NCBI RefSeq assembly: GCF_035688975.1
Contig: NZ_DASSMH010000051.1
Coordinates: forward strand, 1 to 64,000
Reading direction: 5' to 3'
Origin: CALMNV01 sp035688975
GTDB taxonomy: Bacteria > Actinomycetota > Actinomycetes > Actinomycetales > Dermatophilaceae
DNA length: 64,000 bases
The notes under the pieces are model-generated. The model saw nothing but the letters and a program-made list of their open reading frames with translations, was not told where the DNA came from and searched no databases. Made by a program: the position numbers and the translations under genes. Shown in pieces: positions 43,814-52,866 of the stretch. How positions within the stretch are numbered: the stretch's first letter is position 1; every line of letters starts with the position of its first letter.

Positions 43814-46669
43814 ATGGCGACTCGTCCGTCCAGCACCACGCGCTCGGGTTCCGCGCCCAAGGGCGGTTCCTCCCGGCCTGCCCCGCGGGCCAGCCGTCCT
43901 GCCCAGCGCCCGCCGACGCCCCGTGGTGCGCACGCGGGCCGCGCCAAGGGCGGCGGCCTGCCGCTGCCGCTCCGGGCGGCCCGCAACACGTGGATGGGCG
44001 TCTCGCACGTGGCCGGCGGAGCAGTGCGCCGCGTCGGCCACAGCGCCCGCGAGCTGGAGCCGGAGCACCGGCGTGACGGTCTCGGCTTCGCCCTGCTCGC
44101 CCTCGCCGTCGTCGTCGCGGCCCGTGAGTGGTGGGGCGTGTCGGGCCTCTTCGGCCAGGCGGTGCACGCCGTCTTCGCCGGCACGTTCGGCCGGGTCGCG
44201 TATGCCGTGCCGCTGGTGCTGCTCGCCCTCGGCCTGCGCCTGCTGCGCGCCCCACAGGACGACGCCGCCACCAACCGTCTCGTCGTGGGCAGCATCGCCC
44301 TGACGTTCTCTGCGTGCGGGCTCGCCCACATCAGCGACGGGATCCCCAACCCGCCCGACGGTGCAGACGGCATGCGCGCGGCCGGCGGCATCATCGGCTT
44401 CCTCGCGTCGAGCCCGCTCGCCGCCGCGGTGTCCGTCTACGGCGCGGTGGTCATCCTCGTGCTGCTCGGCGTCTTCGGTCTCCTCGTCGTCACGGCCACC
44501 CCGGTGGGCCTCATCCCCACCCGGCTGCGCCAGCTGCGCGACGTCGTGCTGCACCGGTCCTCCGGCGACGGCCCGGGCGCGGGGGAGGGATCGACCGCGG
44601 ACGCGGCCGCAGACGGCGGGCCCCCGCGGCGCTCCCGCCGCAAGGCCGCCGACCTCGACGGCGACCGCGAGGGGGACGAGGCCTTCCGCAAGGCGGCGGA
44701 GACCGAGGCTGCGGGTGCCCGCCCGCGTCCGGGGGAGCGGCGCGCGACCTCGGGCGCTCCCGCGCCGCGGCCCGCCGGTCCGGCCCGCCCCGACGGCGTC
44801 GGGTCAGGGGGTGCCACCGTCGATGCCGCCGCCGTCGGGCCAAAGGCCGAGCTGGTGCCGCCGCCCATGAGCGACCTCCCGGCCCGGGTGGAGCAGCTCT
44901 CCCTCGGCGGCGACATCACCTACCGCCTGCCGGACCAGGCCATCCTCACGCCGGGAGCGCCGCACAAGACGCGCAGCGAGACCAACGACCGGGTCGTCGA
45001 CTCGCTCACCCATGTCTTCGAGCAGTTCGACATCGACGCCCAGGTCACCGGCTTCACCCGCGGCCCGACCGTCACCCGCTACGAGGTCGAGCTCGGCTCC
45101 GGCACCAAGGTCGAGCGCGTCACCGCCCTCTCCAAGAACATCGCGTATGCCGTCGCCTCGGCCGACGTGCGCATCCTCTCCCCGATCCCGGGCAAGTCGG
45201 CCATCGGGATCGAGATCCCCAACACCGACCGCGAGAACGTCGCCCTCGGTGACGTGCTGCGCAGCCAGACGGCGCGGGGCAACGACCACCCGATGGTCAT
45301 GGGGGTCGGCAAGGACGTCGAGGGCGCCTACGTCATCGCCAACCTCGCGAAGATGCCGCACCTGCTCGTGGCCGGCGCCACCGGCTCGGGCAAGAGCTCC
45401 TTCGTCAACTCGATGATCACCTCGATCCTCATGCGGGCGACGCCCGAGGAGGTCCGGATGGTCCTCGTCGACCCCAAGCGGGTCGAGCTCACGGCATACG
45501 AGGGCATCCCGCACCTCATCACCCCGATCATCACCAGCCCCAAGAAGGCCGCCGAGGCGCTCCAGTGGGTCGTGCGCGAGATGGACCAGCGCTACGACGA
45601 CCTGGCCGCCTTCGGCTTCAAGCACATCGACGACTTCAACAAGGCGGTCCGGGCGGGCAAGGTCAAGCCCCTGCCCGGCTCCGAGCGCCAGCTGAGCACC
45701 TACCCCTACCTGCTCGTCGTGGTGGACGAGCTCGCCGACCTCATGATGGTCGCCCCGCGCGACGTCGAGGAGTCGGTCGTGCGGATCACCCAGCTCGCCC
45801 GCGCCGCCGGGATCCACCTCGTCCTCGCGACCCAGCGCCCCTCGGTCGACGTCGTCACCGGCCTCATCAAGGCCAACGTGCCCTCGCGGATGGCCTTCGC
45901 CACGTCGTCGCTCGCCGACTCCCGGGTCGTCCTCGACCAGCCGGGCGCCGAGAAGCTCATCGGCCAGGGCGACGCGCTCTTCCTGCCGATGGGCACCAAC
46001 AAGCCGATGCGCGTGCAGGGCGCCTGGGTCAACGAGTCCGAGATCCACGAGGTCGTCAGGTTCGTCACGACCCAGCTGAAGCCGCACTACGTCGAGGACG
46101 TCGTGGCGGTCACACCGAAGAAGCAGGTCGACGACGACATCGGCGACGACCTCGACGTGCTGCTGCAGGCCACGGAGCTCGTCGTGACGACCCAGTTCGG
46201 CTCCACGTCGATGCTCCAGCGCAAGCTGCGGGTCGGCTTCGCCAAGGCCGGCCGGCTCATGGACCTGCTCGAGTCCCGCGGCGTCGTCGGCCCGAGCGAG
46301 GGCTCCAAGGCACGCGACGTGCTCGTGCGACCCGACGACCTCCCGCAGACGCTGGCCCTGCTCCGGGGCGAGGACGTGCCGCCGCCGACCGGCGTGGGTG
46401 ACGACCTCGAGGTCACCGAGCCGGAGCCCTACGACGACTCGGTCGTCGCGCTCGAGCGGGCGGCCGACGGGGAGGACGAGCAGACGTATGCCGGGTCGCC
46501 CCGCACGGCCGCCATCGTGGCGGACCGAGGCGAGCGGCAGGAGGCGGCCGGCTCGAGCAGGTGGACGCCCGGGGACCTCACGCCGGTGGTCGACGAGGAC
46601 GACGAGGAGGAGGACCAAGAGTCGGAGGACGCCTGGTCGCTCACCGACCGGGGCAGCGAGCGCTGGTAA
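43814..46669 (+). CDS. ftsK: DNA translocase FtsK
   Basis: FtsK pumps chromosome termini through the closing septum and activates XerCD. The 951-residue protein has a basic Ser/Pro/Arg-rich start, four membrane helices (about residues 95-235), a charged linker and the alpha/beta motor. Walker A GATGSGKS is near residue 520 and Walker B-like YLLVVVDELADLM lies further on. The C-terminal gamma winged helix (SMLQRKLRVGFAKAGRLMD) recognises KOPS. An acidic tail ends the protein. ATG 43814 is chosen for its basic N-terminus and the -10 spacing. Confidence 0.96.
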   Translation: MATRPSSTTRSGSAPKGGSSRPAPRASRPAQRPPTPRGAHAGRAKGGGLPLPLRAARNTWMGVSHVAGGAVRRVGHSARELEPEHRRDGLGFALLALAVVVAAREWWGVSGLFGQAVHAVFAGTFGRVAYAVPLVLLALGLRLLRAPQDDAATNRLVVGSIALTFSACGLAHISDGIPNPPDGADGMRAAGGIIGFLASSPLAAAVSVYGAVVILVLLGVFGLLVVTATPVGLIPTRLRQLRDVVLHRSSGDGPGAGEGSTADAAADGGPPRRSRRKAADLDGDREGDEAFRKAAETEAAGARPRPGERRATSGAPAPRPAGPARPDGVGSGGATVDAAAVGPKAELVPPPMSDLPARVEQLSLGGDITYRLPDQAILTPGAPHKTRSETNDRVVDSLTHVFEQFDIDAQVTGFTRGPTVTRYEVELGSGTKVERVTALSKNIAYAVASADVRILSPIPGKSAIGIEIPNTDRENVALGDVLRSQTARGNDHPMVMGVGKDVEGAYVIANLAKMPHLLVAGATGSGKSSFVNSMITSILMRATPEEVRMVLVDPKRVELTAYEGIPHLITPIITSPKKAAEALQWVVREMDQRYDDLAAFGFKHIDDFNKAVRAGKVKPLPGSERQLSTYPYLLVVVDELADLMMVAPRDVEESVVRITQLARAAGIHLVLATQRPSVDVVTGLIKANVPSRMAFATSSLADSRVVLDQPGAEKLIGQGDALFLPMGTNKPMRVQGAWVNESEIHEVVRFVTTQLKPHYVEDVVAVTPKKQVDDDIGDDLDVLLQATELVVTTQFGSTSMLQRKLRVGFAKAGRLMDLLESRGVVGPSEGSKARDVLVRPDDLPQTLALLRGEDVPPPTGVGDDLEVTEPEPYDDSVVALERAADGEDEQTYAGSPRTAAIVADRGERQEAAGSSRWTPGDLTPVVDEDDEEEDQESEDAWSLTDRGSERW

Positions 46670-47367
46670 ACCCGCCGGCGGCCGCTCCCAATGGCGGACC
46701 CAAAAGGACGAAGGCACGCCGCTATGAACGTCATAAGGCCCCATGAGCGGGCTACATCGGCGGCAACGGCACGAGCGCGAGTCGGCGCTGTCCCGAGTTA
46801 CTGTAGCCCAAGGCGAATAGTTCCTGAACCTGTGCGACTAAAGGCCGGGAAATTGACTCCACGACTGAGGATGAATTCGCGGGGGGCCCTAGAGTTTCGA
46901 CTGCGCGGAGCCTGAGATGCCTCCTACGCCACCGAGCACATCGGTGGACGCTCCCTAAGCTTATTCAGGCCCAATTTGGCAAGCGCCACCCCTTGCCCCC
47001 AGGATATGCTCACCCAAGCAACTGCCCCAATCCCGAGCGCGATCGATCTCCACAGCACGCTCATATCGCTCCTTCGTACACTTCTCGGTACAGGAATTCG
47101 CCGAGCGAACCGGCTACGGGTGCGACCACGTGGGGACGTGACTCATCTGGAGCGCGACCTGGCGCGCGCAGATCGCGGCTTAGCGGACGGCTTGCGGGCA
47201 GTCTTCAACGCCATTGGGCGACTCGACCATCCCACGAGGAGTGCGCGGGTCACCGGTTCGGGCCGAGGCTAACGCGGCATGCGCTGCCCGTGCGGCGTCG
47301 AGGGTTCAGGTCTACTCTCCGAAATATCGTCTCTCCACATGGGGGGCGCAGCGAGAGAGAACCGAAC
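46670..47367. other. Gene-poor segment of lower G+C
   Basis: About 700 bp after ftsK is clearly less G+C-rich than its surroundings and lacks long frames with actinobacterial codon use. Apart from a possible 46-residue minus-strand gene (46924-47064) I see no gene, repeat or RNA here. It has the look of decayed or acquired DNA next to the unrecognised secreted-protein gene. Confidence 0.55.
46924..47064 (-). CDS. Possible 46-residue membrane peptide
   Basis: A short minus-strand frame starts MSVLWRSIALGIGAVAWVSI and ends in PPMCSVA. It has one hydrophobic helix at the N-terminus and a basic middle (KLGLNKLRERP). The start has a clear Shine-Dalgarno, GAAGGAG, 4 nt before ATG 47064. I recognise no family. 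Because it lies in a gene-poor segment and is short, it may be chance. Confidence 0.35.
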   Translation of the reverse strand: MSVLWRSIALGIGAVAWVSISWGQGVALAKLGLNKLRERPPMCSVA

Positions 47368-48285
47368 ATGCAGTTACGGAGATCCAGGGCACGTGTCCTA
47401 GTGCCATTTGCCGCAGCCGCGCGCGTCTTCAGTAGCGGCGCGGCCGGGCTTACCGGGGACACCATCCCGGCTAGCACGTCGCAGGACCAGTGCAGCAAGC
47501 CGATGTCCCAGCGTCACGGCGGGTGGTTCTGCGTGGACATCGCCAAGTCCCGCGAGCTGGGCGCCCGGCACGCCGCCGACCGGGCCAAGGGCACCTTCCC
47601 CGACGTGAGCAGCCCGCACGTCGAGATGACCAAGGGGGCCTACAGCGGGTCGGCCCTGCCCGCCACGGTGGCAGCGACGACCACGGCCTCCACGACGGCC
47701 GGCGGCGACGGCATCAACGGATGGTGCAACGCGACGGGGTGCTGGTACTTCTGGAACACCGACAGCCCCCTCTACATCCACAGCGAGTTCGACGCGGTCG
47801 GCAGCTACGGCTCCTGCGACATCAACGGCTGCGTGGGCATCGGCACGCAGCAAATCCATATCGGGCTCTTCACAATCGTGGACTACCTCACAGGAGGCTC
47901 AACGTTCGTCAAGGTCCAGAACCAGCACAGCACCAAGGACGCCGCGACCAAGGGCAACATCTGGTACGACAGCAACCTGCTGGTCAACTCGACTTACCCC
48001 TCCGGCACGAAGTGCGGTACGTCCGCGCAGTCCGCGGCGCTGGACAAGGCCGCAGGCACGACGATGTCGTGGGACGGGTTGGTCCTCAACCAGTGCGCGT
48101 ACCAGACCCAGGCGACGTTCCACGAGGTCTTCTGGCGCGATTACAACTACCCAGGCCGGTGGTACTACTTCGCCAAGTCGGCCAAGTTCACCCACGAGAT
48201 CGGCTACCAGTCGCACTACCAGGGCGACTGGGACACCCCGTCCGGTCCCCTTACGCCGGCAGGCGGAGGATGGCAGAACATATGA
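47368..48285 (+). CDS. Secreted protein of unknown family
   Basis: The 305-residue product begins with a basic stretch (MQLRRSRARVL) and a hydrophobic segment ending near SGAAG, a plausible Sec signal peptide. The mature part has eight cysteines, many aromatic residues and Ser/Thr/Gly-rich strands (NGWCNATGCWYFWNTDSPLY, CDINGCVGIGTQQIHIG, FWRDYNYPGRWYYF). This suggests a disulfide-bonded beta-rich extracellular domain. I recognise no family. It overlaps the next gene by 4 bp (ATGA), so the two are translated together. It lies in a compositionally odd island after ftsK. Confidence 0.7.
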   Translation: MQLRRSRARVLVPFAAAARVFSSGAAGLTGDTIPASTSQDQCSKPMSQRHGGWFCVDIAKSRELGARHAADRAKGTFPDVSSPHVEMTKGAYSGSALPATVAATTTASTTAGGDGINGWCNATGCWYFWNTDSPLYIHSEFDAVGSYGSCDINGCVGIGTQQIHIGLFTIVDYLTGGSTFVKVQNQHSTKDAATKGNIWYDSNLLVNSTYPSGTKCGTSAQSAALDKAAGTTMSWDGLVLNQCAYQTQATFHEVFWRDYNYPGRWYYFAKSAKFTHEIGYQSHYQGDWDTPSGPLTPAGGGWQNI

Positions 48286-48575
48286 GCGAACCGCTGCCCG
48301 AACGCGACCCCAAGGCCGAGTTCGCCTCCCACTACCACCACGACGCAGCCCCCGGCGACGGGGGGTTCTCGCGGGTGACCGGCGCACCCGCCTACGGGAC
48401 CGGCATCGTCTACCTCCACCAGGAACGAGACGGTTGGGCCGGTGAGTGGACCGACGAGGAGGGCCACATCATCGAAAGCCCCCAGCCGGTGACCTTCCCG
48501 GTCCTTCTCGAATGGGCTCGGGCCAAGCCCGCCCCCGAGATACGCATCCGCACAGGCATCAGTCCGCCACCCTGA
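48282..48575 (+). CDS. Small cytoplasmic protein paired with the secreted protein
   Basis: The 97-residue acidic protein lacks a signal peptide. It has a mixed beta/alpha look (GTGIVYLHQERDGWAGEW, VTFPVLLEWARAKP) and a Pro-rich end. Family unknown to me. Strict coupling to a secreted protein is the arrangement of effector/immunity or chaperone/substrate pairs, but nothing in the sequence proves either. No other gene follows before the possible insertion-sequence end. Confidence 0.65.
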   Translation: MSEPLPERDPKAEFASHYHHDAAPGDGGFSRVTGAPAYGTGIVYLHQERDGWAGEWTDEEGHIIESPQPVTFPVLLEWARAKPAPEIRIRTGISPPP

Positions 48576-48582
48576 GACAAGG

Positions 48583-48626
48583 GGCTCTTCACGACGCAGG
48601 GTGAAGTCGTGGTGTGGTCGGGGTCT
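48583..48626. mobile_element. Possible ISL3-type insertion-sequence end (remnant)
   Basis: The sequence GGCTCTTCACGACGCAGGGT begins with GGCTCTTC, as terminal repeats of ISL3-family elements do, and is followed by GTGAAGTCGTGG. No transposase frame and no second end are visible, so at most a solo end remains. The rest of 48576-48806 shows nothing I can name. Confidence 0.3.
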
Positions 48627-48806
48627 GAACCCGCCGGTCTGCATCAGTGACCTGGCGACTACGTGGTCCGTGGCACGATCCGTTATCCGAAGACTGCGTA
48701 CCCATGTCCAGAAGATCATCAGTAAGCCGTGTTCGGGAAAGCCGCACGCACTAGCGAAAGGGGATGGGGAAACGGACAGGCAACGGCACGGCGCCCCTCA
48801 CTACCC

Positions 48807-49550
48807 GTGAGCGCGTCACTCGAGCTGTGGCCCGTGCCTCCGCGCCGGACGGGCCAGCCGACCCGGTGGGACCGGCTGAGGCGAGCTGTCGTGCAGCTGC
48901 CGTCGGCGCTGCTCCTCGTCGTCCAGCTCGCGGCGATCGTCGCCGTCCCGTTCCTGGAGACGGCGACGCTCGGCGGCTTCCGGCAGTCCGGCCGGGTCCT
49001 GGTCGGGCTGGTCGGGCTGGTCGTCCTCCTCCTCGCCGTGCGCGCCGTCCGGGTCACGCCGGCGCCCTTGTCGGTCGCCCTCATCCTCGGGCTGTCGGCT
49101 GCCGGGCTGGCCGTCGCGCAGGTCGTCCTGCCCGACAGCGCGGCGGTGCTCCTCTGGTCCTCGCTGCTCCATGCGGCTTTCTACGGCTACACGGCCTACG
49201 CGCTGCTGCGGTACATGTTCGCCGACACGTGGGTGACCCGCGACGAGGTCTACGCGACCGGTGCGGCGTTCGCCGTCTTCGCGTGGGCGTTCGCTCATCT
49301 CTACGTCGCGGTCCAGGTGCTCTGGCCGCACTCGTTCGCCGCCCACGGCCAAGCGGGGACCGGGGAGCGGTCGTGGTACCAGCTGCTCTTCCTGTCGTTC
49401 CAGACGATGACCGGCGCCGGGCCGTCGGACATCATCCCCGTCACCGAGCACGCGCGGTCGTTCGTCATGGTGGAGCAGGTGTGCGGGATGCTCTTCGTCG
49501 CGCTCGTGGTCGCCCGGGTGGTCGGGCTCACGATCGCCCGGTTCAAGTAG
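48807..49550 (+). CDS. Ion-channel-like membrane protein with altered pore filter
   Basis: The 247-residue protein has about six membrane helices and a C-terminal pore-loop pair: the segment FQTMTGAGPSDIIPVTEHAR sits where K+ channels have TVGYGD, followed by the inner helix MVEQVCGMLFVALVVARVVG. The filter is therefore non-canonical, and ion selectivity is uncertain. GTG 48807 is used; an ATG at 48729 would add 26 polar residues that look non-coding. It converges with the dipeptidase gene, overlapping by 8 bp. Confidence 0.78.
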   Translation: MSASLELWPVPPRRTGQPTRWDRLRRAVVQLPSALLLVVQLAAIVAVPFLETATLGGFRQSGRVLVGLVGLVVLLLAVRAVRVTPAPLSVALILGLSAAGLAVAQVVLPDSAAVLLWSSLLHAAFYGYTAYALLRYMFADTWVTRDEVYATGAAFAVFAWAFAHLYVAVQVLWPHSFAAHGQAGTGERSWYQLLFLSFQTMTGAGPSDIIPVTEHARSFVMVEQVCGMLFVALVVARVVGLTIARFK

Positions 49551-50757
49551 CGGTGCCGCCATCCAGCTCGGCCCACGTGCGCAGGCTGGGGGACCGCCGC
49601 TGCTGGGCGTCGCGGGCGACCGCCTCGACGTCCCGCAGGACCCGCAGCGTGTTGTCCCGGACCAGGCGACGCAGGTCGGCGTCGGACCAGCCGCGCTCGA
49701 GCAGCGCGGCCACGAGCCGTGGGTAGGCCGCGACGTCCTCGAGCCCCACCGGGAAGGTGTCGGTGCCGTCGTAGTCGCCGCCGATCCCGACGGCGTCGAC
49801 CCCCGCGACGTCACGCACGTGCTCGACGTGCGCGACCACCTGCTCGATGGTCGCCTCGGGCTTCGGCCGCTGCCGGGAGTAACGGGCGACGAAGCCCGAG
49901 AAGGCGAGCCAGTCCTTGGCGTCCACGCCGACCTCCGCGGCGGCTGCCGCTGCCTCCACCCGCCACTCCGCGGCGGCCGGGGAGACGAACTCCGGCACGA
50001 AGGTGACCATGCACACCCCGCCGTTGCCGGCCAGCGCCGCGAGCACGTCGTCCGGCACGTTGCGTGGCGAGTCGCAGAGCGCCCGCGCCGACGAGTGGCT
50101 GAAGATGACCGGCGCCTCGCTCGTGCGAAGCGCCGCCCGCATCGTCGTCGGCGCGACGTGGCTGAGGTCGACCATCATGCCCAGTCGGTTCATCTCGCGC
50201 ACGACCTCGTGGCCGAATGCCGTCAGGCCGCCGGCCGAGGGCCGGTCCGTCGCCGAGTCCGCCCAGGGGACGTTGTCGTTGTGGGTCAGGGTGAGGTAGC
50301 GCACGCCGAGCACGTGCAGCGTCCGGAGCACGGCCAGGGAGCAGCCGATGGAGTGCCCGCCCTCGGCGCCGAGAAGGGAGGCGATCCGGCCGTCCGCCGT
50401 GGCCGCCACGACCTCGTCCGCCGTGCCCGCGAAGGCCAGCCGGTCGGCATACGCGGAGATCATCCGGTGCGCGCCGTCGACCTGCTCGAGGGTCGCGGTG
50501 ACCGCCGTGTCGCCCTGCAGCGTGCTCGGCACGAAGACCGACCAGAACTGTCCCCCGACGCCGCCCTCGGTGAGCCGTGGGAGGTCGGTCTGCGTGGTCG
50601 CCACCGGCCCCGCGAGGTCGAGCGCCGTGAAGTCGTAGCCCGCCTGCTCGCGCGCCTCCCAGAGGAGGTCGTTGTGGCCGTCGATGAGCGGGTGGTCCGC
50701 GAGGAGGCGGCGGGCGCGGCGCACGAGGGAGTCGGGTGGACGGGACATGCCGGTCAT
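49543..50757 (-). CDS. Membrane dipeptidase (peptidase family M19)
   Basis: This zinc-dependent dipeptidase of the renal dipeptidase family has 404 residues. The metal motif DGHND occurs near the start (PLIDGHNDLLWEAREQ), then EGGHSIG, the YLTLTHNDNVPWADS segment, VDLSHVAPTTM, VIFSHSSARAL and GIGGDYDGTD. The family cleaves dipeptides, including D-residue forms. ATG 50757 and ATG 50748 are both possible. It is divergent from rimO. Confidence 0.92.
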   Translation of the reverse strand: MTGMSRPPDSLVRRARRLLADHPLIDGHNDLLWEAREQAGYDFTALDLAGPVATTQTDLPRLTEGGVGGQFWSVFVPSTLQGDTAVTATLEQVDGAHRMISAYADRLAFAGTADEVVAATADGRIASLLGAEGGHSIGCSLAVLRTLHVLGVRYLTLTHNDNVPWADSATDRPSAGGLTAFGHEVVREMNRLGMMVDLSHVAPTTMRAALRTSEAPVIFSHSSARALCDSPRNVPDDVLAALAGNGGVCMVTFVPEFVSPAAAEWRVEAAAAAAEVGVDAKDWLAFSGFVARYSRQRPKPEATIEQVVAHVEHVRDVAGVDAVGIGGDYDGTDTFPVGLEDVAAYPRLVAALLERGWSDADLRRLVRDNTLRVLRDVEAVARDAQQRRSPSLRTWAELDGGTAT

Positions 50758-50772
50758 TGAACACCCGGCAAC

Positions 50773-50778
50773 TAGAGT
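50773..50778 (+). promoter_or_regulatory. -10-like hexamer of rimO
   Basis: TAGAGT, 6 nt before ATG 50785; likely leaderless. Confidence 0.4.
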
Positions 50779-50784
50779 GAGCGC

Positions 50785-52230
50785 ATGCCGGACCGCAGCG
50801 TCGCCCTCGTCACCCTGGGGTGCACGCGCAACGAGGTCGACAGCGAGGAGCTGGCCGGCCGGCTCCGTGCGGACGGGTGGCGGCTCGTCGCGGACGCGGC
50901 CGACGCAGACGTCGCCGTCGTCAACACGTGCGGCTTCGTCGAGCAGGCCAAGAAGGACAGCATCGACGCCCTCCTCGAGGCGGCCGATCTCAAGCACGAC
51001 GCCCGGACGAGGAAGGTCGTCGCGGTCGGCTGCCTCGCCGAGCGCTACGGCGAGCAGCTCGCCGAGCAGCTGCCCGAGGCCGACGCGGTGCTCGGATTCG
51101 ACTCGTATCGCGACCTCTCCACGCATCTGCGCACCCTCCTCGCCGGCGGCTCGGTGCCCTCGCACACGCCCGGAGACCGGCGCCGGCTCCTGCCGCTCAC
51201 GCCGGCCGACCGCCAGCGCGAGGCGGCCCGGGTGGCCCTGCCCGGTCACGGCGTGGCCGGGTCCGCCGCCGAGGGGCGCGCCCCCGCCTCCGGGCCCCCC
51301 GTGGTCCGCGCGCGGCTCGACGGGCGGCCCTGGGCGCCGCTCAAGATCGCGAGCGGCTGTGACCGGCGGTGCGCCTTCTGCGCCATCCCCATGTTCCGCG
51401 GCGCCTTCGTCTCCCGCCCTCCGGCCGACGTGCTGGCCGAGGCCAGGTGGCTCGCGCAGCAGGGGGTCAAGGAGCTCTTCCTCGTCTCGGAGAACTCCAC
51501 CTCCTACGGCAAGGACCTCGGCGACCTGACCCTGCTCGAGAGGCTGCTGCCCGAGCTCGTCGCCGTCGACGGCGTCGAGCGGGTCCGGGTGTCCTACCTC
51601 CAGCCGGCCGAGATCCGCCCCGGGCTGCTCGCCGCCATGGCGCACACGCCCGGCGTCGTGCCCTACTACGACATCTCCTTCCAGCACGCGTCCGAGCGCC
51701 TGCTGCGCGCCATGCGGCGCTTCGGCTCCCGCGCGGCGTTTCTCGAGCTGCTCGGCCGGGTCCGCGCCGGGTCGCCGCAGGCCGGCATCCGGTGCAACGT
51801 CATCGTCGGCTTCCCGGGCGAGACCGACGCCGACCTCGACGAGCTCGAGGCCTTCCTCGTCGCGGCCCGCATGGACGTCGTGGGTGTCTTCGGCTACTCC
51901 GACGAGGAGGGCACGGAGGCAGCGTCGTATGCCGCGAAGCTGACCCCCGCGGCCGTCGCCGAGCGCGTCGACCGGTTCTCCTCGCTCGTCGAGGCGCTCA
52001 CCGCCGAGCGGGCCGAGGAGCGCGTCGGCGAGGAGGTCGAGGTGCTCGTCGAGGAGCACGACCCGGCCACGGGAGGTGCCCTCGGGCGGACCGGCTTCCA
52101 GGGGCCGGACGTCGACGGCGTCACCATGCTGCGACCTGCGCCGGGGCAGCGCGCCCCCGCGGTGGGCGACCTCGTGCGGGCCGTCGTCGTCGACAGCGAG
52201 GGGATCGACCTCGTGGCGGAGCCCCGATGA
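50785..52230 (+). CDS. rimO: Ribosomal protein S12 methylthiotransferase RimO
   Basis: RimO is a radical SAM enzyme with two [4Fe-4S] clusters that methylthiolates an aspartate of S12. The 481-residue protein has the UPF0004 domain (LVTLGCTRNEVDSEEL, NTCGFVEQAKKDSID), radical SAM motif CDRRCAFC (near residue 191), and a C-terminal TRAM domain (VEVLVEEHDPATGG). The insert around residues 125-170 is Pro/Ala-rich, as in other actinobacteria. It overlaps pgsA by 4 bp. Confidence 0.95.
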   Translation: MPDRSVALVTLGCTRNEVDSEELAGRLRADGWRLVADAADADVAVVNTCGFVEQAKKDSIDALLEAADLKHDARTRKVVAVGCLAERYGEQLAEQLPEADAVLGFDSYRDLSTHLRTLLAGGSVPSHTPGDRRRLLPLTPADRQREAARVALPGHGVAGSAAEGRAPASGPPVVRARLDGRPWAPLKIASGCDRRCAFCAIPMFRGAFVSRPPADVLAEARWLAQQGVKELFLVSENSTSYGKDLGDLTLLERLLPELVAVDGVERVRVSYLQPAEIRPGLLAAMAHTPGVVPYYDISFQHASERLLRAMRRFGSRAAFLELLGRVRAGSPQAGIRCNVIVGFPGETDADLDELEAFLVAARMDVVGVFGYSDEEGTEAASYAAKLTPAAVAERVDRFSSLVEALTAERAEERVGEEVEVLVEEHDPATGGALGRTGFQGPDVDGVTMLRPAPGQRAPAVGDLVRAVVVDSEGIDLVAEPR

Positions 52231-52859
52231 GGGCTCGTCCCGGCGAGCGGTCGGCGCGGCAGCCCACCGACTGGAACGTGCCCAACGCCCTCACGGTCCT
52301 GCGCATCCTCCTCGTGCCGGTCTACGGGGGGCTGCTGCTCCACGGCGACGGATCGCACCCGTGGTGGCGGTTCTGGGCGTGGGTCGTCTTCGTCGGGGCG
52401 GCCGTCACCGACGGCATCGACGGCCGGCTGGCGCGCAGCCGCGGCCAGATCACGGACTTCGGCAAGGTGTCCGACCCGATCGCCGACAAGGCGCTCACCG
52501 GCATGGCCTTCATCGGCCTGTCGCTCCTCGGCATCATCTGGTGGTGGGTCACCGTGGTCATCCTCGCCCGCGAGCTCGGGATCACGCTGCTGCGCTTCGT
52601 CGTCATCCGTCACGGGGTCATGCCGGCCGGGCGCGGGGGCAAGCTCAAGACGATGCTGCAGACCCTCGCCCTGGCCGCCCTGACCTTCCCCCTGCAGGTG
52701 CTGCCGTTCGCGCAGGCGTGGCGGTGGGCGGCATACGGCGTGCTCGCCGCGGCCCTGGTCGTCACCGTCGTCACCGGCGTCGACTACGTCTTCAAGGCGG
52801 CGCACCTGCGCCGGTCGAGTGCCCGCACGGCGGCCCGGCGGGCCGCGCGCCGGGGCTGA
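52227..52859 (+). CDS. pgsA: CDP-diacylglycerol-glycerol-3-phosphate 3-phosphatidyltransferase
   Basis: PgsA makes phosphatidylglycerol-phosphate at the membrane. The 210-residue protein has the CDP-alcohol phosphotransferase motif D-G-(x2)-A-R-(x8)-G-(x3)-D-(x3)-D, seen from DGIDGRLARSRG to DPIAD, and about five membrane helices, ending in an Arg/Ala-rich tail. Its position between rimO and cinA and near clgR is the actinobacterial standard. Confidence 0.95.
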   Translation: MRARPGERSARQPTDWNVPNALTVLRILLVPVYGGLLLHGDGSHPWWRFWAWVVFVGAAVTDGIDGRLARSRGQITDFGKVSDPIADKALTGMAFIGLSLLGIIWWWVTVVILARELGITLLRFVVIRHGVMPAGRGGKLKTMLQTLALAALTFPLQVLPFAQAWRWAAYGVLAAALVVTVVTGVDYVFKAAHLRRSSARTAARRAARRG

Positions 52860-52866
52860 GCGCCCG

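Noticed and set aside
46976..47272. A 98-codon plus-strand frame in the gene-poor stretch
   Set aside because: No ribosome-binding site, no recognisable features and composition unlike coding DNA.
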